Both the position numbers and the translations under genes were made by a program. 64,000 nt of DNA from positions 1,984,001 to 2,048,000 of the forward strand of contig JAJQJQ010000009.1 in assembly GCA_028622995.1 (NCBI GenBank). The letters are read 5' to 3'. Under the pieces are notes generated by a model. That model made no database searches, was not told where the DNA came from, and was given only the letters and a program-made list of their open reading frames with translations. This DNA is from Panagrolaimus kolymaensis (Eukaryota > Nematoda > Chromadorea > Rhabditida > Panagrolaimidae). Shown one piece after another: positions 11,632 through 22,909 of the stretch (position 1 is its first letter; the number at the start of each line of letters is the position of its first letter).

Positions 11632-13708
11632 ATGAAAGAATTTTATTTTATTTTACTCTCATTTATTCCAAGCTTGTTGGCTCATGGATGTCATAATCCA
11701 CAATTGAAATATGGAGTTTATAAATCAGCAACAGTAGATTATTCGAGCTTTCACTTGCACCACAGATGGAAATCACCAGTGTCCTATACAATTGACACAG
11801 AAATTCGTAAGTAATGATTATAGAATGAATAAAATAAATATCTAATTTTAAAGTTAATTTTATTTGATTATCATCTAAACAATTTCTTTTTTATTTAAAA
11901 AATGCTTTTATTTTAATTTTTACAAGAAACTTTTAATTATTGTACAAAACGTTGTAGAACACAGTTTGTGGTACGATAAAATATTTATTTGACTTTAAGT
12001 CCTTTGGTCGGTCGACCGGCTGTTAGCATTACAAAACAAAATGCGAAAAGTGAAGAAAATCAATTTAACGCTCGATCTCTTGGAAAAAAAGAAAAAAGAT
12101 AAGATTGCCGATTTCACAGTTTTTTTTTTGAGAAATCAAGACATTTATTCTAAAAAAATTTGAATAAATTTTTTTTGTCTTACTTTTATAAACATACTGC
12201 AAGCACGATTTTTTTACAACTAGACATAACTAAAATACAAAACACTGTATGTATGTGAGTTAGCTAAAATAAAATTTTGGGTATTGTGAATAAGGTTAGC
12301 ATTTGTATGTGTTAAACATACCATGCGAGAATCGTCGAATATCTTTACATGGGTTCTCTCCTTGTTAGAAAATATTGAAAAAATAATCTACATCTTTAAA
12401 TAATTGTAACAACGTTTTTCAGCGAAAATCACCACGAGTATAATAAAACAAGCGTTTACGAACATTTCCAATAAAACATGTTTAAAATTTGTTTGGTCGA
12501 ATGAGGAGCCATTGAGAATATTGAAACGGGATCGTATGTTTTTCGAATATAGTTCTGGTGATGATGCACAATGTTCTTCTGTGGTTGGCATGCATCGTGA
12601 AATAATGGATGAAGGAGCCCAACCAATATACATAGCCAAATATTGTGAAAAATCGGTAATTTTTTAAACTATAAACATAAATCATATAAAAAAAATAACA
12701 GGAAGGATAAAATGACCGATCTAGTAATATTATTATTAATATGTAACCATTTTTTAGTTTGGTTCCATTTCGCATGAGGTATTTCATAGCCTCGGAATAC
12801 ACCACACACATCAACGTGTGGATCGCGATGGCTTTGTTTACGGTGTGAATGTGAAAGATACAAATAATGAAAAGCTCACTCAAACAAACTCAAATAATTT
12901 TGGCCTCCCATATGATTATGGGAGTGTCCTTCATTATTCCGCTAGTAGGTTTTTGATAAAATTTTAAATATAAAATGATTAAAATTTTAGATCATTTGAG
13001 AGCCAAAGAATCGTTATATAATACAACAATTGGAAACCGTCAAGCACCATCATTTTTAGATTTATATTTACTTAACCTTCAATATGGTTGTACATGTAAA
13101 TGCAGTTCAAAATATCTTAGTTGTTCCAATCAAGATTACTGGAACCCGAATAATTGCGCTAATTGTATTTGCCCTCATGGATTTGCTGGTTGGTTATGCG
13201 ATGTACGAGATCCAGGCACAACTATTACGGGTAGAACAATTAGAGAATTTTTGCCCATCTCCAACTCTGGTGAAGTATGTTTACTTTTTTAAACTCTTCT
13301 AAAACTTATTTAAAAACCCCTTATTTAGGACAACGAATGTAAAGAATTAGCAACTTATATTGGAGTGGATAATGAAATTCAACATGATTACTTCTCCACC
13401 ACATGGTTTCATTTTAAAGCTAGGGAAGGCAAAAAAGTAGAAATTTTTTTGATGGAAGCCTCCGCAAATGATCCTTCAGAAATTAATGGTAATTGTAATT
13501 TTAATGGCGCTGAATTAAAAATTAAAGAATTTACCAAGAAATCCAGGAATAGTAAGCTTATCCATTCGTCGACTAAGGATGATGAACCCTGTGAATGCAA
13601 CTTCAACCTCTTGTTATCGATTACACGGTAAAGTTTTTGACTATAATTAAAAATTCTTTTAAAATTACTTCATTTTACAGAGTAGGAGCAAACGTCAATA
13701 TGGCATAA
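11632..13708 (+). CDS. Astacin metalloprotease with EGF and CUB domains (gene A), truncated tail
   Basis: Six exons (11632-11806, 12423-12655, 12758-12944, 12991-13274, 13329-13627, 13681-13708) join in frame to 401 residues. It has a signal peptide and almost no prodomain. The zinc site HEVFHSLGIHHTHQRVDRD keeps all three His and the catalytic Glu, but the usual Glu after the third His is Thr. The Met-turn reads YDYGSVLHYS, with Leu for the usual Met. An EGF-like module (CxCxCSSKYLSC...CICPHGFAGWLC) and a CUB beginning DNECKELATYIG follow. Family role: secreted peptidase for cuticle, gut or host proteins. The partner A' continues after the CUB into a ShK tail. Here the last ~40 residues are unrelated and end early, beside a foreign ORF. 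Confidence 0.78.
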
Positions 13709-14556
13709 CTCGAACCTCAACAACATATTTTCTCCTGCTAACATCTCATTCGCCGCTATTCCAAGAGTTTTTACCATGATTGATGATGGTAAAGAAGGAC
13801 TACCGGTACTTATACTTCATACATATGTTTAGTTTTACGTTACTGGTTCTCCTGATCTCGCTTCGTTATCGATTGCATGGTACTTTTTTTTCAACATATT
13901 AAATGCTTTTGAACTTATTTTATTTTATAGGGAAGTAGCAGTCATCGTGATGGACTTACTCAGCTCACTCAGCAACGTATCAATTCTCCTGCAATCCTAG
14001 CACTCGGCACTGTACCTCGAGCTACTTACTACATCGCTGTTGGGAAAGAAGCATTACAAGTAAGTTCTTTCTTTAATTTTTACTATGACATTCTTTTTAG
14101 GTCAAAGGAACATTCGCCGATGCTATTCAATCTTACATGGAAGCAATCTGGGTTTTTAACCTTGTTTATGATAAAGATACTCGACCAATTGCCTACTTTT
14201 TTGAAGTGATGATGGGTATGAAGACTAATAACAATCCTGCACGCCAACAACTCTTTGACGTTCTTCGCCGACCTCATGGTTTGTATTTACTTTTTTTTTC
14301 TTAACTTGATCTTTAAATTTTAGCAAGGAATGGGCAATCGACATCTCAAGCATCGACACAATTTGAACTTCAATCGCCTACTCATCTTGCAAATGATAAT
14401 CAAAGAAGAAGTGAAGAAGAACATTCGGCAAATATGTTCAATGAAACATCTCAATCTCCTTCAACCCAAAACGACGTCGTATCGATGGTTCTCTTGATCC
14501 CTCTTCGCAAAATGCTATTCAATCGACAACAAATAATCTCACACAACTTTTTTAAG
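13681..14556 (+). pseudogene. Degenerate multi-exon ORF of unknown, probably repeated, family
   Basis: Blocks with good splice signals and one continuous reading frame: 13681-13805 (IFSPANISFAAIPRVFTMID), 13931-14059 (SPAILALGTVPRATYYIAVG), 14101-14278 (DAIQSYMEAIWVFNLVYDKD), 14324-14556 (Ser/Gln-rich). In the last block the frame breaks near 14470; one frame over it continues KRRRIDGSLDP and ends at TAA 14556, so a 1-bp frameshift is likely. I do not recognise the family. The pattern (conserved core, basic tail, decayed copy beside a duplicated gene) suggests mobile-element origin. It abuts and appears to have replaced the 3' end of astacin A. Confidence 0.5.
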
Positions 14557-14689
14557 TTTTGTTTTTGTTATTTTTATGTTTTGTTTTTGTTTATATTGTG
14601 ATAAATTAATGCTTTTATAGTTAACTTTTGTTTTGAGAAGTGTGTGTACCATGCCCTGGGAATAGTATAAAAAAGGCAGGATTATAGCA

Positions 14690-14908
14690 ATATTAGGGGT
14701 TTTTACAGCATTAATCCAAATGAGAGATAAGGCGAAAATAAGAGGTTTAACACTCATTTTCCATGTGTTTTACCCTTAAAACACTGTTGTAAAACCCTCA
14801 CTTTTGAATGAGGGTTGGTGAGCCCTTTAGGGCAAAAATTAGTTGCTTAATACTCCATGGAATGAGGGTTTTCCACTCAAAAAATAAGGGTTTTTTTTTC
14901 AGTGTATA
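14690..14908. repeat. Probable small repeat with AGGGTTTT / AAAACCCT motifs
   Basis: Several direct and inverted copies of AGGGTTTT and GAATGAGGGTT lie within 220 bp, and the right end is TTTTTTTTCAGTG followed by TATA. It looks like a decayed MITE; no clear left end was found. Confidence 0.35.
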
Positions 14909-15163
14909 TGTATATCTGTGCCTTTTTGACTTTTCATAATTATCTAACAGCTTTAAGTTTTTATTAAATTCTTATTTTTCTCTTTTTTTAAACTTTTATT
15001 TTATTTACCATTTTTCCTCTTTTTGCTATCTTGAGTCAATATACTGTTTTGAATGATTAATAATATTTTCTTAACATATGTTTATAGCGTCTAATAAAAA
15101 TTAAAATCTTTTTCTATTTCATATCTTTGATTTTTGTCGCAATTTCATTAATACATTATAAAC

Positions 15164-15300
15164 ATGCCACCTTCGAGGGAACTTGGCGTTGATCTCAAAG
15201 TTGCAGTTATGAAATCAATTCTTAAAGGCGAAAAGTTATCCAAAAAATTTCTAATATGTTTGGAGTTTTCTTCAAAAAAAATCTCTTAGGAAAAAAATGA
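15164..15300 (+). pseudogene. Tc1/mariner-like transposase N-terminal remnant
   Basis: ATG at 15164 opens MPPSRELGVDLKVAVMKSIL, followed by a Lys-rich segment typical of the first helix-turn-helix of Tc1-like transposases. The expected continuation ISNMFGVS is present only one base out of frame, so a frameshift is present. No catalytic domain follows. Confidence 0.4.
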
Positions 15301-15751
15301 GCATAATGTAAAACTGAAGAACAAACAAACATATGTACACACAAACATCGATGACAAATTTTTTTGTTTTGTCTTCTTTTCAAGAAAAACCATAGAAAAA
15401 AGCGCCATGTTTTAAAGGTGGATTCTTGAAATAAAGTTAGACTTTGCTAGCTTTTTTCGAGGTAGTAACCCTGGCGTGCAAATAAAAAATATTTATTCAA
15501 TTTTTAAAACTGATGCAAATTGTATTGCGATATCAAAAGAATGTTTTTTCTATTTATTTGAGGGCTTTGTGCCATATTGATTATTTATAAACTATATTCT
15601 CTTTTTTAAAGCTTTTTACATATTTGTTTTATCTTTATTTATGACGCTTTTTTATTTTTCTTCTTGAAGAGAAGTTAAATTAGATTATCGATTCGTGGCT
15701 CTCATATTTTGCTATTCGAATAATTTCTATTTGTGTCCAATTTTAACAAGG

Positions 15752-15820
15752 AGCACAAACAGCAAGCATCTTTAGAAGGAGTGAAGTTCACTCCTTCTAA
15801 AGATGCTTGCTGTTTGTGCT
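15752..15820. repeat. Perfect 69-bp palindrome
   Basis: Two 34-bp arms (AGCACAAACAGCAAGCATCT... and its complement) are separated by a single G at 15786, with no mismatch. It lies 109 bp upstream of gene B exon 1. Confidence 0.9.
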
Positions 15821-15928
15821 TTTTTGTTTTGTTTATTGACTTCATTTGGGTTGTTACAATAAGCGTTTTGCTGTCCGAGAATAAATAAAAATTGTTATAT
15901 ACTTTTTGGTTGCAACAGCTAATGTACC

Positions 15929-18139
15929 ATGAATTTAAAAATTTTCCAATTCATTCCTTTTTTGCTTGTCCTTGTTTCAAGCATAAAATTAAACAAGGGA
16001 TATAATAATTCGTCAAAAACTGAAGAAACCATACCAGAAGCACACAAAAAAGTAAGTAAAATATTTTGAAATCATAAATCACGTTAAATAATACTTTTGA
16101 ATCCCAGGTGTATGATCAAATAAAGAAGTCAAGTTTTCCTCGTTATAATTTATCCGAATTAATCGATTTCCGTAGAAAAATATTAATTTGGAAGAATATT
16201 CTTCGAGCAACTCTATTAGATCCTGATTATGATCGATCCAATCCAGATTTACTTAAAGTTGATCTCACACCTATTCCAAAAAAAGGGGATTTTATATTTA
16301 CGGTAAACATTGTTAATATTACTTTTTTGGGTAAGAAATATGTTAATTAGTAATTACTTTTAGGGTGATGGTGATATAGTTGTAATGAAATGGCAGTTAG
16401 AAAATATGATTAAAGAAAATTTACTAAAACCTAAAAATATTTCATTTCTTTATAACGCGATGCCGAGCAGAAAATTATTCAGAATGAACAAAAAAACTAA
16501 TTTAAATTGTACGCAAATGATTCAAAAATGTTATCAATGGCCATCACAGATTTTTTATTCATTTAATTATACAATTGGTAAGTCGATGAACAAAAATTTA
16601 TTCACGTGAACCTCGTAAACAAAAATATATTATTGTAATTTTTCTTCGAGGCTAAGCTTCAAAAAAATAAACAAAATAATCTTGTTGAATTTCTTCTTTT
16701 TTTTGGATTCAGAAAAGAAAAAGAAAAGTAAAATGTCAAATAAAAAGTAAGGTATTTGTTTCAGGGATCGAGAATCAAAAAATTATTACAAGAGCAATTA
16801 AAAATATCCAAAATCAAACTTGTTTAAAATTTATTAAAACACCAACTGAAAATTCAACAACAAGTGTTTTCCCCAAAATTATTTTTAATAACTATACCGA
16901 TGGCGAATGTTGGTCATATTTTGGTTTTAGAAGTAATTTAACAATCAATGGTTCACAACCAATTAATTTTGGAGGAAACCATTGCGATGGCAAAGAAAAA
17001 GATTTAATTTATTTTTATATTTTAACAATCATAATTAACAAGCAAAAAAATTTTAGTTTGGAAGAATTTCAAAAGAAATTCTGCATACTTTAGGAATTTA
17101 TCATTATAAAAATAATTTTGATTTAAATGCAACAAATAATAATTGTTGCGAACTTATTAATAGAAAAAGCAATTACTTTGAAACTATGGCAAATTTAACC
17201 GGTTAGTTTTTTTAAAATTTATTTTATTATTTGGTTGTTACTTTTAATATTTCCATTTGTGTGTTTTTTTGTATTCATGATAGGACACAATAGACCTAAA
17301 AGAAATTTGATCACATTGAAAAATAAAATAATATTTAGAAAGTACCGATTTTGGTTTGGATTCTTTTATTCAAAACACTCAAAATATTGTAAATAGCGTC
17401 ACTCATCCATCTTTCATGGATATTTATATTTTAAATGACCTTTACAATTGTATGTGTGATGATGCATCAATCGAATGCGCAAATGGAGGATATCCAAATC
17501 CAAATGGATGTGATAAATGCATTTGTCCACATGGATGGAATGGAAGAGCATGTAGAGCGGTGGATTATGGAACAGAAATACCAAGTTTGGATATTAAAAA
17601 GCGCCATACAAATTTGGTGAGCTACTTTAATTTTTTTTGGATGCAGCGTACCTACTATAACTTTACAAGAATTATATAATAAAAATTTAAATTATAGAAT
17701 GGAGGAACCCTCAATGTTGTTCTTGGAACACCAGACGATAATAATACCGAGAATGATCCATATCAAAACACTTGGTATCAATTGGATACTCAGGCAGTTA
17801 ATAATATTCATTTTATTTCTTTTACAATTAAAAACCAGTTAAATTTCTCAAATGAAGCTTGCGAAATTCAAGGAATTCAAATAAAACTTGGAGATTTTTC
17901 TCAAACTGGATATATGTAAATTTTATTTTTATAAAGAATCTATTAATTATCAAACTTTTTTATTTTTCAAATTTTGTGAAAATTTTTCAAAAAACTTGAC
18001 ACAAAAAAATTATAAAAATTACAAAAAATTTGCATCTAAAGGTAATGAAGCGATGATTCAAATTTATACCAAATCCAATGTTTTATTTGATGTTTCAATT
18101 GAATATATGTCAGCGCCTAGTTGTAAATTTTGTTATTAA
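15929..18139 (+). pseudogene. Astacin-like gene B with EGF and CUB domains; two broken splice sites
   Basis: Eight exons homologous to B': 15929-16051, 16108-16302, 16364-16577, 16765-16996, 17057-17201, 17339-17616, 17698-17916, ~17976-18139. It has a signal peptide, a prodomain, a catalytic domain opening YQWPSQIFYSFNYTI, an EGF (CANGGYPNPNGCDKCICPHG) and a CUB. The zinc site reads KEILHTLGIYH, so the first His is Lys. The donor after exon 4 is GAAAAA where B' has GTAAAA, and the acceptor of the last exon is TTTTTCAA where B' has TTTTTCAG. Reading through the exon-4 donor gives a frameshift and an early stop. The gene is therefore either decaying or spliced differently; B' shows the intact form. 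Confidence 0.72.
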
Positions 18140-18539
18140 ATTTTTTAAAGCTCGATTTTTTAAATTCAATATTAAAAAAACTAAACACACAAATTCATTA
18201 ATCACAGAAAAATAATATCATCTAAAAATGGCTATTTAAATTTTAAAAAAATCATCAAAAAAAATTGAACTCAATTTTTTGTTTAGTTAAAAAAAATTCT
18301 TATAATTTTAAAAGAAAAAAGAAAAATACAATAAAGATAATAATTTTACCCTGAGAGTAATAAATTTCACAAAAGGTAGCATTAGCGGCAAATAAAAAAA
18401 AAGTTAATTAATAAACAAATTTTAAAAAAATAGAAAAAACACGTTTTTTTTAAATGTTTAAATTTAAAATTAATTTTAAAAAAAAATGAGATCTAATTTC
18501 TAAAAAACTTTTTTTTGATAACCTTGCAAATTTATTTTT
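18140..18539. other. Convergent intergenic gap
   Basis: About 400 bp of A/T-rich sequence between the 3' ends of astacin B and ccr-4. No feature seen. Confidence 0.5.
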
Positions 18540-21500
18540 TTATTTTTTTAAATTAAAGCCATTTTCATTGTCTGAGGGATTTTGTTGTTGACTAGATGAT
18601 TTATTGGATGACCACATCGCCAATTTATCATCCACGGATCTAATAGCAAATTTACCCATAATTGGAATATGATCAGATGGAACGCATTCATTTGGAAATC
18701 CCGTGAAATTATTTCGTCGAATCCATTCATCTTCAATGGGACCAAGAATTTTGAGGGTTTGAAGGGAGGCTTTGGAAATGAAAATATGATCGATGCATCC
18801 TTTGAAAGTTGTTCTAAAAAAATATTTTTTTTAATATTTAGTTTTAGGTTTTTTAATTTAAAAAAAATATTACGTGAAATTAGTGAAAGGAATTTTATGT
18901 GGATAAAAGGCCGAAGTAAGATCCAAAGAATTTTTATAATAAAATTGATCTGAGCCTCCCGCAATGAAACTGATATCATAATTTGAAAACCCTTTAAATT
19001 CAGGATGTTGCCTTGGAACTTTGTTTGTTGCAAGATATTCATGAACCGCTAAAAAAAATTACATATATAAAACCCAAAAAATTAAAGTTCGACTAACCTG
19101 AATCTGGCAAAGAATTAAAATCACCCAAAATAATCAATGGCAGTTCTTCCCTTTTTACTCCAAGTTTTTTGGCTTTTTCACTCAAAATTTCTTTAAGTTT
19201 TCGAACCAAAAGCATACTTTGAACTATTTTAACATCCGAATATTCTGGATCCCAATGAAGATGGGTATTTGCAATGGTAATCGATTGATGGACTCGAGTT
19301 TGAGGATTTAATGAAGCTAAAAAAAGTTTTTTGCATAACTAAAACAATATTTTTTAATCTTACTTGTAAGAGCTTCAACTTTGGGTTTCAAAGTAACGAT
19401 GAGAGCTATATTATCCTTTGGCATAACTCGATTTAAAAATTCTTTTGTCGCTGGATTACCTTTCATAGAGTCACCGAAACTTGATGCAATGTGATTGTAG
19501 TTTACTGTTTCTTCACATTCAAATTCAAACCTAAAGAAATTACAAAATATAAATAATTTTTAAGGTTGCAAGTCTCACTTTTCAATTCTCCAAAACAATG
19601 CACATCCATCCACATTTCTTCGCTCTTTTTCTGCCATCGCAGTCGATCGAGTTTTAGGGTAAAAAGTACTGCCATAACCAAGTTTTTCAAAATGAATTTT
19701 AAATACCGTGCAATATTGTTCATCTTGAAGTTCCTACAATGAAATTAAAAAAACAAAAATTTTTGCAGCAAAACCAAAAAAGTTTTGGGTTATAGAAAAC
19801 TAAATTTGTGACTTACTTGTAAAGCAAAAAGATCAGGAGAATAATGCTGAATTTCTCGAAGAAGAAAGGTGCACCGATATTTCCAATGCAACGCCCAAGC
19901 TGGACATTGGACATGAGCTTGAGGAGTTGCATAAATATCCGCCAAAATGTTATAACACATTAATGTGAAACTTGCTAAAAAAAACGGTTTAGAAAAATGC
20001 GTATATATAAAACTAAATTTTTTAAAGAAACATACGAAGTTCATATTTTGGGGAAGGCATCTCAATAAATGGTCTTTCCGGCATTGAAACGCTTTTCACC
20101 ATTCGATTAAGAAAATGAGACATAATTGCTTCTTTTCCTGCTTCACCACCATCGCCGTAAATTGAAGCTAATTCGGGTTTCAAAGGGTTTTCAGTGAGAT
20201 CTGAAAAAACAAAATTTTTAGTTTGTGAAAAATAAAAATTTAAATTTACCAATAATTTCCAAATTATGTAATCGTCCAATTTCACTTGGAACATCTTCAA
20301 GTTTATTATTTTCGAGGTACAATTTTTTAAGTTTAGGCAAATCTCCAATAGTTAAAGGCAACGAAGTAATTTGATTATTTGAGAGATCAAGAATTTCTAA
20401 ATTTTCAATTTTCTTTATTCCTGGCGGTAAAGTTGTTAGACGATTATTTGAAACAAATAAATTAACTATGTGTTTCATATCAAAAATTGCGGAACTTAAA
20501 TTACAAATTCCACCTAAAATTATAACAAAATTTTTAATTAGAAAACTTTTATGAATTTATTATTTCTGAAGTTTACCTTTGAGAACCAAGCTTTGCCATG
20601 AAGCTTGTGGTTGACGTTTAGCTTCTAATTTACTTAGCAAACGATGAGGGACTTTTCGACCATTTTCAAATGTATATTCTCCTGATGGATTTTCTTCCAC
20701 TGTTTTAGGTGCATACTTTTCCACTTCTTCAGCAAAATCAGCGTCAGAGGCATGATCTGAAAAAAATAATTGTTTTTATATATAATAATTTTTCAAAAAA
20801 AGCTGGCGATGATATTTTGCGAATGAAATCATTGATTTTTTAACGAAATCTTAGTTTATAGATTTTAGTGCAAAAAAACTTACAACTTTTTGAATAATTT
20901 TCAGGTGTATCTGAAGCTGAGATTCGTTCATAAAATGGATTTTCAGAATCTGGAATTTCTCTTTTTGGAGTTGAATTTTTGTTGAAAGCTTGTCGAGAAG
21001 CAGCCGAATCAGCTGAAGAGGATGGGGCTGCTTTATTATCATTGCTTTGATTATTGGAATTTGAGGCAGAATTGACATCATTCGCTGATAATCTATGATA
21101 TTCTGTTTCAGTTTTAGAACTTAGCATATCACTGGGCAATAAATCTCTAATTGAAAATGGACTTGGACCATTTTGTTGTTGATTTTGGTTTTGGATTTGG
21201 TTCATAAATAATGGAGAAGATGAACTTGGCATGGTTGGTCGAGAAGAAGCCATAGAATTGATAGAATTATTAATATTTGTATTTGGTCCACCAAACATTC
21301 CTCCCATTCCACCAGAATTATTTTTATAAGGATATGATGATGGATTACTGCTATGTTGTGGGGGAAAGCCGCCCATTGGATGAGAATATGATCCCGGATT
21401 GAAACCATACACGCTCGATCGATTACTTGACGAAGCTGAATTATTGCTTGGATAATTTTGTGTTTGATGTTGTTGTTGTTGCATTGGAGTTGGAATGGGA

Positions 21501-21757
21501 CTTGAATTAACAAATGAGTTTCCTCCACCACCAAAATTATTATTGCTATTATATGGAAGTGGTGGGCCAGACGATGGTCCTCCTGGTGGACCAATAGGTG
21601 GTGGTCCATAACTCATAGGACTATTTGATCCATGTCCTCTCATCATAAGCAAAAAATCATTTTGAGCTTGTTGATATCCTCCACCTCCACCTCCATGATC
21701 CGATGAGGACATCATTGGAGGTATAAATAATTCAGGTGAAAAATTATTTGGATTCAT
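18540..21757 (-). CDS. ccr-4: CCR4/CNOT6 deadenylase
   Basis: About ten exons, start at 21757 and stop at 18540-18542. Domains in order: a long Gly/Ser/Asn/Gln-rich N-terminus of about 290 residues; an ASWQSL exon leading into leucine-rich repeats (LFVSNNRLTTLPPGI, LDLSNNQITSLPLTI, LYLENNKLEDVPSEI); then the exonuclease-endonuclease-phosphatase domain beginning FTLMCYNILADIYAT. Catalytic markers are WALHWKYR, DGCALFWRIEK, NTHLHWDPEYSDVK, ILGDFNSLPDS, CIDHIFIS and the terminal SDHIPIM. The canonical Glu of the LQE motif lies across a splice junction (LQ, then ELQDEQY). In the CCR4-NOT complex this enzyme shortens mRNA poly(A) tails. It appears intact and sits at the centre of the inverted astacin duplication. 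Confidence 0.94.
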
Positions 21758-22909
21758 AATTACTATTTTTTTTTTCGTTGGTTTTAATCCATATATTCAC
21801 TGAAAAAAAAACATAAAATAAACTTTTAATAGAAAAAATTGGATCAAATTCGAATAAAGCGAAAGCAGTAGTTAAAAAAAACTGGGAACGAAAATTATAT
21901 GCTAAGACGAAAATTTTTTATATCCGAAGACGAAGACCTCGTGAGAGAGATGATATTCATCGATTATAATTGGAAACATGGCACCCAATTAAAAACACAA
22001 TCAATGAAAACGAACGCTTTTCTGATTAGCCTTGCAACGAAGATTTTTTTAAAGGAACTCAAAAATATTGATAACTGCAACGAACGTTTTCAGATATGAA
22101 AAAAAGAATAATATCTTAGCCCTAGTGAAAATTGAATGGAAGTGGAAAAAAATAGTTAAAAAAATATGAGCTAAATCTGTTCTCATTTTGCCAACAAAAT
22201 AAACTTTACCCGATTTATATAGCTTTTTTACTTCACTCCCTTTCTTTTGCTTTTTTTTTGTTGATGGCAAAATAATTGAGTGGTCGTAATTGCGCAAAGA
22301 ATAATTCTTGAAAGACAAAACAAAAAAATAGTGCAAAGAAATCAATTTAATAAACAATCTTGATTTATGAGTTGTAAATAAGAGATCAAAGAGGTATCAA
22401 GCCAAGGAATGAATATTTAAATTATGAAAGGAGCCATTTCTTGGTTGTGACAACAAAATTCAAAAATCATTTTTGTTTTTTAATTTTGCAAATTATTTTG
22501 TAGCTTAAAAATAAAAAACAATTTATTGATTAATTTGAGAATGTACGAAATAAAATTATCGCTCACTTTTACATTCAGGAAAATAATAAAAATCTTGTTG
22601 ATTAAGTTTTGTAGAAAAAACCCTTTGAATCCGATTCGTAACTTTCATAATCATTTTTTTCTTTCATGTTATTGATTCGGATGAAACGATATATATTTTT
22701 TATGATGCGAAACAACCACCAGTCGGAAAATATTAGGATTTTTTTAAAAGAAAAACGTTTTTAGCATTTCTTCAAAGATCGTTGAGCATTTTGTCTTTCT
22801 TGTGTTTTTTTTTGGTTGCAAACAGTATATTTACAAAGGATAGTAAAATGGGAAAAATGGTAAAAAAAAAAAAGAAGAATTTATTCTGAGTAACGAATAC
22901 GAAATTTTA
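21758..22909. other. ccr-4 promoter side and spacer to astacin B'
   Basis: About 1.15 kb with no supported gene. The ORFs at 21899-22099 and 22049-22357 overlap on opposite strands and are low complexity. Confidence 0.45.

Noticed and set aside
15752..15820. MicroRNA precursor
   Set aside because: A perfect stem with a one-base loop is not a microRNA-like hairpin; a fold-back palindrome fits better.
20851..21609. Alternate-frame ORFs over the ccr-4 N-terminus
   Set aside because: Low-complexity shadows; the Gly/Asn/Gln frame leads by normal splicing to the LRR and nuclease exons.
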